Assembly: GCA_018711925.1 (NCBI GenBank)
Contig: DVHR01000087.1
Location: forward strand, 1-62,907
Source: Candidatus Coprenecus pullicola
Lineage (GTDB): Bacteria > Bacteroidota > Bacteroidia > Bacteroidales > UBA932
DNA length: 62,907 bases
Direction: 5' to 3'
This document shows positions 9,552-17,178 of this stretch, one piece after another. Made by a program: the position numbers and the translations under genes. A model generated the notes under the pieces. The model made no database searches. It was given only the letters and a program-made list of their open reading frames with translations, and was not told the DNA's origin. Every line of letters begins with the position of its first letter. The stretch's first letter is position 1.

Positions 9552-10673
9552 ATGAAGACTCTTATCCTGTCATGCGATATGGGCGGCGGCCATAATTCCG
9601 CAGCCAAGGCCCTGGCCCAATGGGGAGAAAGCCACGGGGTCGAGTGTGAGATAGCCGACACACTGTCCTTTATCAGCACCGACTTTTCCAAGACCATGTC
9701 GGACCTGTACATCTTTACCACGAAAAGCAACCTGATAAAGATTATCTACAGGACCGGAGAGATGGTTCCCCGCTCGCGGAAAGTCAAGTCACCCGTCTAT
9801 GTCGCCAACAAAATATACTGCAAAAAACTGTACGACCATATAGCTGAAGGCGGTTTCGACTCAGTGATATGCACCCATGTCTTCCCGGCCGAGGCCATGA
9901 CTGTACTGCGCAGAAGAGGCCTGCTGCCCGGACTCAGAACAGTATTCGTGCAGACCGACTACGACGCACTGACTCTAATGAAGGATCTCGAAGTGGACGG
10001 CATCGTCATCCCGCACCCTCACCTGATAGAGGAATGCGTGGCCACAGGAGCCCGCAGGGAGCTGCTGCATCCGTTCGGCATCCCGGTAAGGAAAGAATGC
10101 TGGATACGCGTGGACAAGGCTGACGCAAGGGAGGAATGCTCCGGTATATTCTCCGACAGCGGCTCCATCAACAAGGACGCACACTGGTACCTTATAATGT
10201 CGGGCAGCATGGGGTTCGGGAAAACGGGAGAACTGATCCGTGACATTGTCGACTCGGAAGGCAAGGGAGTGGAGGTATTCGCCGTCTGCGGCAGTAACAC
10301 CAAACTACGCGACCGCCTGCACAAGGACTTCTCCGCTGACGCCAATGTCCACCCGATAGGATTCACCGACCTGGTTCCCCTGCTTATGGATGCCTGCGAC
10401 GTGCTCTTCACCAAGCCGGGAGGCTTGTCAAGCACAGAGGCCGCGGCGAAGCGCATCCCGCTCATACACACCGCGCCCATCCCCGGCTGCGAGACCGACA
10501 ATGCCCGCTTCTTCCATTATCACGGCATGTCCTACAGCACCACCGATACAGCGCAGCAGGTCGCCGTCGCACACCGTCTGTGTTCTGATAAAAAATTCAG
10601 GGAAGATATGACTGCCGCCCAGGCCGCCAACACCTTCCCTGATACTTCGGAGAATATCTTCAATCTCCTATAG
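9552..10673 (+). CDS. GT28-type glycosyltransferase, MGDG synthase/UgtP-like
   Basis: A 373-residue glycosyltransferase resembling monogalactosyl/processive glucosyl diacylglycerol synthases. The N-terminal MKTLILSCDMGGGHNSAAKA holds the Gly-Gly-Gly-His acceptor-site motif of that group. The C-terminal half has LIMSGSMGFGKTGELI and TKPGGLSSTEAAAKRIPLI, the nucleotide-sugar binding region of GT28/MurG folds. It likely glycosylates diacylglycerol at the inner membrane, though donor and acceptor are inferred. I start at 9552 because the earlier in-frame codon at 9531 lies inside the promoter. It ends two bases before the stop of the convergent ATPase gene. Confidence 0.85.
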   Translation: MKTLILSCDMGGGHNSAAKALAQWGESHGVECEIADTLSFISTDFSKTMSDLYIFTTKSNLIKIIYRTGEMVPRSRKVKSPVYVANKIYCKKLYDHIAEGGFDSVICTHVFPAEAMTVLRRRGLLPGLRTVFVQTDYDALTLMKDLEVDGIVIPHPHLIEECVATGARRELLHPFGIPVRKECWIRVDKADAREECSGIFSDSGSINKDAHWYLIMSGSMGFGKTGELIRDIVDSEGKGVEVFAVCGSNTKLRDRLHKDFSADANVHPIGFTDLVPLLMDACDVLFTKPGGLSSTEAAAKRIPLIHTAPIPGCETDNARFFHYHGMSYSTTDTAQQVAVAHRLCSDKKFREDMTAAQAANTFPDTSENIFNLL

Positions 10674-10675
10674 CA

Positions 10676-13285
10676 TTACCTGCCGTTCCACTTGAGGGCC
10701 TTGAAGAGTTCGACCACAACGAGAGGCACGAGAGCCAGGAGAACGATGATCCCCCACTGGTTCATGTTCATGGAGACAAACTCGAAGGCTGTCATCAGAG
10801 GCGATATCAGCAGTACGGCCAGAGTCAGCACGAGCGACATCAGGAGTGCGAAGATCAGCGGCTTGTTGTCCAGGATGTTGAACTTGAAGCGGGACTCTGT
10901 ATTGGAATGCAGGTTGCCGGCATGCACAAGCTTGGCCATAATGAGCGACGCAAAAGCCATGGTCTGACCGAGGGCCTCGCCGCCCTGGTTATTACCTATA
11001 ATGAACGCTGTAAGGGTAATGGCTGTAACCATAAGGCCCTGATAACTGATTCTCCATATCATTCCGCGGTCCATGAACTGCTTGCCCTTGCCGCGGGGGC
11101 TCTTGCTCATCACGTCCTTGGCGGCCGGGTCGAGACTCAGGGCCAGAGCCGGGAAGGTCTCACTGACGAGATTGATCCAGAGAATGTGGATAGGCAGCAA
11201 TGGGATTCCCATGTTGAATATCGAAGTGATGAAGAGCAGAATCACCTCACCGAGATTCGTAGACAGGAGGAAAAGTATGGTCTTCAGGATGTTGTCGTAG
11301 ATACGGCGTCCCTCGGAGACAGCTGAGACGATGGTCACGAAGTTGTCGTCCTGCAGGACCATGTCGGAAGCATCCTTGGCCACTTCCGTTCCTGTTATAC
11401 CCATCGACACACCTATATCGGCCTTCTTGAGCGCAGGAGCGTCGTTGACACCGTCTCCGGTCATGGCCACTATCTCACCTCTCTTCTGCCATGCCGTCAC
11501 GATTCTCTCCTTCTGCTCCGGAGCGATACGGGCATATACCGAATACTTGTCCACATTCGCATCGAAATAAGCGTCATCGAGCTTCTCGAGGTCAGTGCCG
11601 GTGATAGCCAGGTCGCCGTCACGGAATATACCTATCTTCTTCGCTATGGCCAGTGCAGTGACCTTATGGTCGCCGGTAATCATCACCGGGCGGATACCGG
11701 CACTGCGGCACTCAGCTATGGCGCCAACAACTTCCTCCCTTTCAGGATCTATCATACCGACCATACCTACGAATATGAGGTTGCGCTCGACCTCCTCCAT
11801 CTCGCTGGAGACTTCCTCCATCGGTCTATAAGCCATCGCCAGAACCCTGAGAGCGGACTCGGCCATGGACTCGTTGCGCTTCTGCAGATCCACGATGTCG
11901 GATGTTGTAATCTCACGCACACCGTCCGCGGTCTCAATCCTGTCGCAGACAGACAGTATCTCGTCCAGACCGCCTTTGACATTGGCCCTCAGAGAACCGT
12001 CTTCCATACGGTTAATGGTCGTCATCCTCTTGCGGGAAGAATCGAAGGCTACCTCTCCCACCCTCGGGCACTGAGATTCTATCGTGTCCTTGACAACACC
12101 ATGCCTTGCTCCAAGGTCAATAAGAGCTATCTCCGTGGGGTCACCCACCTTGGTAGTAGAGCCGTCACTGCTCCTGACCATCTTGGCGTCACAGCATAAA
12201 ACAGCGACCGACACCAGGGGGTCTATGTTGCCGCTGACGGCGTAGTCTTCCACCACGGTCATCTGATTCTTGGTAAGAGTTCCTGTCTTATCGGAGCAGA
12301 TGACAGTAGTGCATCCGAGGGTCTCCACCGAAGGAAGCTTGCGGATAATGGCGTTGTGCCTGGCCATACGGCGCACACCCATGGACAGGATGATGGTCGA
12401 AATGGCTGGAAGTCCTTCTGGAATAGCCGCTACGGCAAGAGAGACTGCGACCATGAACATACCGATAATATCCCGGCCATAAAGAACTCCTATTATGAAT
12501 ATCACAACGCATATCAGTATCGAGGCTATACCGATAACCTTACCCAGCTTTTCCAGACGCACCTGCATAGGCGTCTGGGTATCGGAATCCCGGTTGAGCA
12601 TACCTGCGATCTTGCCAATCTCGGTGTTCATGCCGGTACCGACCACTATACCCTTACCGCGGCCGAACGTCACGACTCCGCTGGAAAACGCCATGTTCTT
12701 CCTGTCTCCGAGCGGCACCTCTTTCTCCGCTATCGTATCCGGAGACTTTTCCACAGGCACGGACTCTCCTGTCATAGACGACTCCTGAATACTCATATTC
12801 ACGGATTCGGAGAGCCGGATATCCGCAGGGACTATGTCACCTACTTCAAGCACGACCACATCCCCGGGCACAACATCCTCCACGTTGACAATATAAGACT
12901 CACCTCCACGGACAACCTTGGCCATAGGAGCCGCCATCTTTTTAAGGGCGTCCATGGACTTCTGGGCCTGGTACTCCTGATAGGCGCCGATAAAGGCATT
13001 GAGCAGAAGGATACCCATTATGATGTAGGTATCCAGCAGGCCCTCGCCCGTCCGGACACCCATGACACCGGAAATCACCGCCGCTATAATAAGCAGTATA
13101 ATAAGGAAACTCTTGAACTGCTCAAGGAACATCACTATGAATGGACGTCCCTTCTTCTGTATCAGCATGTTCTTGCCGTACTTTTCCAGACGGGACGCTA
13201 TCTCATCGGGACTCAGTCCCCGCTCCGCGTCTGTCTGGAATTCCTTCGATACTTCCTCGACGGAATGGTTGTAGTATTGTTTCAT
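10676..13285 (-). CDS. P-type calcium-transporting ATPase
   Basis: An 869-residue P2-type ATPase exporting Ca2+ (or a related cation) across the inner membrane. Order of motifs: N-terminal cation-ATPase domain, paired membrane helices near 60-105, the actuator motif SSMTGESVPVEKS, the ion-site helix PEGLPAISTIILSMG, phosphorylation motif CSDKTGTLTKNQMT, hinge GDGVNDAPALKKADIGVSMG, and a C-terminal group of membrane helices including LLPIHILWINLVSETFPALA. The PEGLP motif places it with Ca2+ pumps of the SERCA/PMCA kind. No regulatory tail is obvious. It stands alone, convergent with the glycosyltransferase and divergent from the AraC-type regulator. Confidence 0.93.
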   Translation of the reverse strand: MKQYYNHSVEEVSKEFQTDAERGLSPDEIASRLEKYGKNMLIQKKGRPFIVMFLEQFKSFLIILLIIAAVISGVMGVRTGEGLLDTYIIMGILLLNAFIGAYQEYQAQKSMDALKKMAAPMAKVVRGGESYIVNVEDVVPGDVVVLEVGDIVPADIRLSESVNMSIQESSMTGESVPVEKSPDTIAEKEVPLGDRKNMAFSSGVVTFGRGKGIVVGTGMNTEIGKIAGMLNRDSDTQTPMQVRLEKLGKVIGIASILICVVIFIIGVLYGRDIIGMFMVAVSLAVAAIPEGLPAISTIILSMGVRRMARHNAIIRKLPSVETLGCTTVICSDKTGTLTKNQMTVVEDYAVSGNIDPLVSVAVLCCDAKMVRSSDGSTTKVGDPTEIALIDLGARHGVVKDTIESQCPRVGEVAFDSSRKRMTTINRMEDGSLRANVKGGLDEILSVCDRIETADGVREITTSDIVDLQKRNESMAESALRVLAMAYRPMEEVSSEMEEVERNLIFVGMVGMIDPEREEVVGAIAECRSAGIRPVMITGDHKVTALAIAKKIGIFRDGDLAITGTDLEKLDDAYFDANVDKYSVYARIAPEQKERIVTAWQKRGEIVAMTGDGVNDAPALKKADIGVSMGITGTEVAKDASDMVLQDDNFVTIVSAVSEGRRIYDNILKTILFLLSTNLGEVILLFITSIFNMGIPLLPIHILWINLVSETFPALALSLDPAAKDVMSKSPRGKGKQFMDRGMIWRISYQGLMVTAITLTAFIIGNNQGGEALGQTMAFASLIMAKLVHAGNLHSNTESRFKFNILDNKPLIFALLMSLVLTLAVLLISPLMTAFEFVSMNMNQWGIIVLLALVPLVVVELFKALKWNGR

Positions 13286-13339
13286 ATTAATGGAATTAAA
13301 ATCGGCTGCAAAATTGACACTTCATTGCGTATTAATTGT

Positions 13340-13347
13340 TATGTTTG
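13340..13347 (+). promoter_or_regulatory. -7 promoter element for the AraC-type regulator
   Basis: TATGTTTG followed by CAGG matches the Bacteroidota -7 box. The best -33 candidate, TTG at 13314-13316, is 23 bases away, slightly too far, so this promoter may need an activator. The site lies in the 97-base gap shared with the divergent Ca2+ ATPase gene. Confidence 0.45.
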
Positions 13348-13382
13348 CAGGAGAAAAAATGTAGAAAAAGTCGGATTTCAAC

Positions 13383-14141
13383 ATGAAGACAGAAGAAAAT
13401 GGCTTTACAATAGGACTCTGTACCGGAGGACAGTGGGACCTGCGCATCAGCGGACGCTGCCGCAGCATCACGGAAGGATGCCTGTTCATACTGATTCCGC
13501 AGCATTTCACCGAGACTGTTTCCCGCTCCGATGACTTCAGCGCCAGAACCCTTACCGCGTCCCTTGAGGCCATTCTCGAACACCCCAGCCCGGTGGACAT
13601 CAACATCATCAACATCACTTTCCTTCACCCGGTCATCCGTCTTGACGGAGACAGGGCCTCCGGTCTGCTGGAGTATTACGAATTCATAGAGAGACACACG
13701 GGCAGGAGCGACAACATCTACGACAAGGAGCTCCGCAAGACCCTGCTATACGCCCTCATGCTGGAAATCAGCGACATCTACAACAGCATCTCAGGAGACC
13801 GCAGCGAGGTGGCCAAACCGCGTCAGGAGCAGCTTACCGACGATTTCTTCAAGCTGCTGACTGCACACTACCGAAGCGAGCACAATGTTGCATTCTACGC
13901 CGGACGCCTGCACCGCACTCCAAAATATTTCTCGGAGGCCATACGCCGTATAAGCGGACGCTCCGTTTCCGACTGGATAACCACGATGCTGCTCAGCGAC
14001 TGCAAGCTGCTTCTCCAGACTACGGACAGGACCATACTCGAGATATCGGAGGAACTGGGATTCTCCAGCCCTTCCGTCTTCGTACAGTTCTTCCGCCACC
14101 ACACCGGCATCACCCCGCTCCAATATCGGAAGAGACTATAG
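13383..14141 (+). CDS. AraC-family transcriptional regulator
   Basis: A 252-residue DNA-binding regulator. The C-terminal 100 residues form two helix-turn-helix motifs: VAFYAGRLHRTPKYFSEAIR and then ILEISEELGFSSPSVFVQFF, ending in the usual G-x-TPLQYRK. The N-terminal 140 residues look like a cupin-type sensing domain of the kind common in Bacteroidota AraC proteins; the ligand is unknown. It is divergent from the Ca2+ ATPase gene, a possible target. Its stop overlaps that of the convergent cardiolipin synthase by six bases (CTATAG serves both strands). Confidence 0.88.
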   Translation: MKTEENGFTIGLCTGGQWDLRISGRCRSITEGCLFILIPQHFTETVSRSDDFSARTLTASLEAILEHPSPVDINIINITFLHPVIRLDGDRASGLLEYYEFIERHTGRSDNIYDKELRKTLLYALMLEISDIYNSISGDRSEVAKPRQEQLTDDFFKLLTAHYRSEHNVAFYAGRLHRTPKYFSEAIRRISGRSVSDWITTMLLSDCKLLLQTTDRTILEISEELGFSSPSVFVQFFRHHTGITPLQYRKRL

Positions 14142-15629
14142 CAGAGGACTTACCAGACGGGCGACAGACTCGTAGAACTTGTTGCGGACGGGACGCTTGT
14201 TCCATTTCGCCTTGGTAATCAGAGTGCAGCGTGAAAGGTCCTTGCGGAAACGTTCCTCGATAATCCGGGCGCACTCAGGGTCATAGATGACCGAAGTAAC
14301 CTCAAAATGATGCTCAAAACTGCGGTTGTCCATGTTGGCCGAACCGATGATACAGTACTCCCCGTCGATACTGAGTACCTTGGAATGGTTGAAGCCGCGT
14401 TTGAACAGATAGACCTTGACCCCTGCGTCTATCAGTTCGGAGATATAGGACATCGTGCCCCAGTTTGTGAGCCACGTATCAGACCGCTCGGGAATCATCA
14501 ATGACACTTTCACATCCGACAGGGCTGTGATCTTTATGGCATTCAGGATGGTCTCCGAAGGGATAAAATAAGGCGTAATGATATAGATATGGTCCCTGGC
14601 CTTGGTAATGGCCGTGAAATAGCACTGCATGATGGCAGCCCAGTCACTGTCCGGTCCGGAAGACAGTATCTGAGCATAATATCTGGAGCCTCCAGCCCTG
14701 CCGTCCGTCAGCAGCTCCTTATTCCTGAAATCCACGTCCGGAAAATATTTCTCGCGGCGGCGCAGGTTCTTGTTCAGAATAAAATACCTGTCCAACAGAA
14801 ATATCGCCTGAAGAGACATCACCGAAAGCCCCTCTATGCGCACATGTGTGTCCCTCCATTCCGGAAACTCTCCTCCGTCATAGTAACGGTCTGCGATGTT
14901 GACCCCGCCGAGAAAGCCGATGCGCCCGTCGACCACCAGTATCTTTCGGTGGTTGCGGTAATTGACAATGGGTGGAAGGAAAAAGAGACGGAACGGGGAG
15001 AAATTGAGGATCTCCACCCCGGCCTCCTGCAGCTCCGCAAGGAACTTCCTGCCAAGATGCCGGCCCCCGAAACCGTCGAACATCATCCTGACCTCCAGCC
15101 CCTCCCTGGCCTTTGCCATGAGCACATCCTTGAAAGCATTGCCGACCCTGTCATCCTCAATGATGAACGATTGCAGGTGTATGTGCGTCCTTGCATTCCT
15201 CATCGCCTCCAACATAGACTCCAAAGCCGCCTTGCCGGAAAAAACAATGTCCACCTTCTCGTTGGCTTCCAGAAGACTGTGCGCACTCTTCAGGTTCTGA
15301 ACAATGATCTTGTGACATCTGCGGACCTCCTGCGGTATGTTGTTCCTGTCCTCGAATTTTTCCAGCATCTCCCTGCAGAGTTCCTTCCTGAGCTTGAGGT
15401 CACAGGCGCCCTTACGGCTGAACATCTTGTCCTTACGGAAATTACGTCCGAAGAAGAAATAAAGTATGACACCTATGTAAGGCAACAGCATCATCACCAT
15501 GACCCACGAGAGGGTCTTCACAGGATCCCGCTTGTTGGATATCAGCTTGACTGACGAGTACACGGCTATCGCTATGTTCAGGACATAAAGAGATGTCGTA
15601 AATACCGGCCAGAAATCAGACAACCGCAT
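14136..15629 (-). CDS. cls: cardiolipin synthase
   Basis: Phospholipase D-type enzyme (497 residues) that joins two phosphatidylglycerols to cardiolipin at the inner membrane. Two N-terminal membrane helices (residues about 9-30 and 40-58) are followed by two HKD motifs: HRKILVVDGRIGFLGG in the first PLD domain and HSKVLSIDGEYCIIGSANMD in the second. Length fits bacterial ClsA-type enzymes. It starts three bases after the menG stop and is therefore probably cotranscribed with it, an uncommon pairing of quinone and lipid synthesis. Confidence 0.94.
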   Translation of the reverse strand: MRLSDFWPVFTTSLYVLNIAIAVYSSVKLISNKRDPVKTLSWVMVMMLLPYIGVILYFFFGRNFRKDKMFSRKGACDLKLRKELCREMLEKFEDRNNIPQEVRRCHKIIVQNLKSAHSLLEANEKVDIVFSGKAALESMLEAMRNARTHIHLQSFIIEDDRVGNAFKDVLMAKAREGLEVRMMFDGFGGRHLGRKFLAELQEAGVEILNFSPFRLFFLPPIVNYRNHRKILVVDGRIGFLGGVNIADRYYDGGEFPEWRDTHVRIEGLSVMSLQAIFLLDRYFILNKNLRRREKYFPDVDFRNKELLTDGRAGGSRYYAQILSSGPDSDWAAIMQCYFTAITKARDHIYIITPYFIPSETILNAIKITALSDVKVSLMIPERSDTWLTNWGTMSYISELIDAGVKVYLFKRGFNHSKVLSIDGEYCIIGSANMDNRSFEHHFEVTSVIYDPECARIIEERFRKDLSRCTLITKAKWNKRPVRNKFYESVARLVSPLL

Positions 15630-15632
15630 AGA

Positions 15633-16334
15633 CTATCTCCTCCCTGTATACAGACAGGCGACACCGCCTGTCATGGACTCCACCGTAACTTCCCGGAAGC
15701 CTCCGTCCTCCAACTCCCTGCGGAACATCTCCGGAGCCGGAAAGTCAAACGAGGACTCCGGCAGATAGGTATAGGCATAGGCCTGCCGTGACACCATTCG
15801 CCCTACTGCCGGAAGTATATTCTTGAAATACAGAGTGTAGATTCCGCGCCAAAGCCTGTTGCGGGGTATAGAGAACTCCACTATGGCCAGCATGCCGCCG
15901 TCTTTCAAGACCCTCCTGAGTTCCCTGATGCACTGAGACCTCATATCGAAATTCCTGATTCCGAAAGCTATGGTGACGCAGTCGAAGGTACCGTCCCCGA
16001 AAGGGAGTCCGGCCGCATTGCCGTATACGAACTCGATATCCGGAGCCTTCACCCGGGCTATATCCAGCATTTTCTCGGAGATATCAGCCCCGGTGACATC
16101 CATACCCTGCCTTTTGAGCGCCATTGACACATCTCCAGTTCCACAGGCCACATCGAGAACCTTGACAGAGCCATTGCCCTGCACCGAGCCCACTACCTTC
16201 CTGACCAGCCTCCTGCGCCAGGAGCGGTCGATTCCGAAAGAAAGAATATGATTGAGCCTGTCGTAAGTAGGCGCAATCGAATCGAACATCGACGAGATGG
16301 TCTCCGTGTCTTTTTTAAGCTGTCTTGCCGGCAT
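15633..16334 (-). CDS. menG: demethylmenaquinone methyltransferase
   Basis: SAM-dependent methyltransferase of the UbiE/MenG family (233 residues from the chosen start), the last step of menaquinone synthesis. MFDSIAPTYDRLNHILSFG near the N-terminus is a family signature, the SAM motif is LDVACGTGDVSMAL, and FGIRNFDMRSQCIRELRRVL follows. I choose the ATG at 16334 (MPARQLKKDTET) instead of the further in-frame codon at 16364, because family members begin about 15 residues before MFDSIAP. The start overlaps the end of the upstream gene by 20 bases, which suggests coupled translation. Confidence 0.93.
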   Translation of the reverse strand: MPARQLKKDTETISSMFDSIAPTYDRLNHILSFGIDRSWRRRLVRKVVGSVQGNGSVKVLDVACGTGDVSMALKRQGMDVTGADISEKMLDIARVKAPDIEFVYGNAAGLPFGDGTFDCVTIAFGIRNFDMRSQCIRELRRVLKDGGMLAIVEFSIPRNRLWRGIYTLYFKNILPAVGRMVSRQAYAYTYLPESSFDFPAPEMFRRELEDGGFREVTVESMTGGVACLYTGRR

Positions 16335-16725
16335 AGTCTGATATAAAACCGAAAGAACGGTCATCCATCCTGAGCTCGCCCTTTGTCACATGACCTAGAA
16401 GTGTCGTATCCATCCCGTGACCGAACATGAAGTTCACAAAATCCTCTTCCTGGTCCTCATTCACGGAGACTATGGCCAGATACTTGGTGTTGCCGTACAG
16501 GAACTCGTCATCCGTAAGATCTGAGTCCCCTGTGATGTCAAAACCCAGCTCATTGGCCCTGCAGCATTCAACCAATGACTGAAAGATACCCTTACCGGAT
16601 ATCCTGTGAAGGGAGGATATGAAACCGGCATCAATGCTTGTATTGAGATAATCCACTGCTTCAGAAGACGTTATAAGGTATAACGTATCGCCCTTCTTAA
16701 CAAAACTACTCTTAATCTCTTTCAT
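16315..16725 (-). CDS. small protein resembling a stand-alone PurL/AIRS C-terminal domain
   Basis: A 136-residue protein from ATG 16725. From residue 40 the sequence reads GKGIFQSLVECCRANELG, then a short acidic loop, KYLAIVSVNEDQEEDF and LLGHVTKGELRMDD. This order matches the AIR synthase-related C-terminal domain as found in PurL: glycine-rich helix, strand, and the G-x-VT turn. The N-terminal ATP-binding half is absent, so it is unlikely to be a full amidotransferase. Role unknown; it may be a regulatory or structural relic. An open frame continues upstream through tRNA-Leu and the 76-bp repeats, but that extension is not coding. It precedes menG with a 20-base overlap. Confidence 0.7.
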   Translation of the reverse strand: MKEIKSSFVKKGDTLYLITSSEAVDYLNTSIDAGFISSLHRISGKGIFQSLVECCRANELGFDITGDSDLTDDEFLYGNTKYLAIVSVNEDQEEDFVNFMFGHGMDTTLLGHVTKGELRMDDRSFGFISDYAGKTA

Positions 16726-16803
16726 GGTCCGACGTTTTTTATCAAAATTTGATGTAAATTTAAGAAAATTTCTAAAAAAAGTTTCTTTTTCCAAAAAACA
16801 TCG

Positions 16804-16811
16804 TATATTTG
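16804..16811 (+). promoter_or_regulatory. -7 promoter element for tRNA-Leu
   Basis: TATATTTG followed by CAG lies 12 bases before the mature tRNA. The AT-rich run before it holds TTTC candidates for the -33 element. It overlaps no coding sequence. Confidence 0.55.
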
Positions 16812-16823
16812 CAGCCCCAATGA

Positions 16824-16908
16824 GCCCAGATGGTGAAATTGGTAGACACGCTACTTTGAGGGGGTAGTGCCTGTTTAAGGCGTGCAAGTTCGAGTCTTGT
16901 TCTGGGCA
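16824..16908 (+). tRNA. tRNA-Leu, anticodon GAG
   Basis: The acceptor arms GCCCAGA (16824-16830) and TCTGGGC (16901-16907) pair fully. The anticodon stem CTACT/GGTAG encloses the loop TTGAGGG, anticodon GAG (Leu, CTC/CTT codons). A long variable arm and the T-arm around GTTCGAGTC fit a class II tRNA. CCA is not encoded after the discriminator A at 16908. A strong terminator follows at once. Confidence 0.95.
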
Positions 16909-16914
16909 CAAAAA

Positions 16915-16944
16915 AGTCTGAATCGGCTGATTCAGACTTTTTTT
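16915..16944 (+). terminator. intrinsic terminator of tRNA-Leu
   Basis: AGTCTGAATC (16915-16924) and GATTCAGACT (16929-16938) form a perfect 10-bp stem with a GGCT loop, followed by six T's. The A-run before the stem makes it potentially active on both strands. Confidence 0.9.
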
Positions 16945-16996
16945 GTGCGCCAATAGGTCACATCTCTTACAAATCTCCTGGCGCCGCTTATACTGT

Positions 16997-17152
16997 TGCG
17001 CAATTTGGACTTCGTCCACATATACTGGGGCGCCTCGGCAATCGCAAGTAAACTTGCATTGCTCTCGGCTTCTGCGCAATTTGGACTTCGTCCACATATA
17101 CTGGGGCGCCTCGGCAATTGCAAGTAAACTTGCATTGCTCTCGGCTTCTGCG
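16997..17152. repeat. two-copy 76-bp tandem repeat upstream of maeB
   Basis: A 76-base unit starting TGCGCAATTTGGACTTCG recurs at 17073, and a third copy begins at 17149 with TGCG. The copies differ by one base (CAATCGC versus CAATTGC). Each unit contains small hairpins: GGAC-TTC-GTCC, the palindrome GGCGCC, and GCAAGT-AA-ACTTGC. With tRNA-Leu and its terminator this fills the 453-base stretch between the PurL-like gene and maeB. It resembles a dispersed REP-like intergenic element. Confidence 0.8.
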
Positions 17153-17178
17153 TATATTCGCGTATTAAAATTTGGAAT

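Noticed and set aside
16997..17152. CRISPR-like array
   Set aside because: Only two 76-bp units in direct contact, no spacers and no cas genes.
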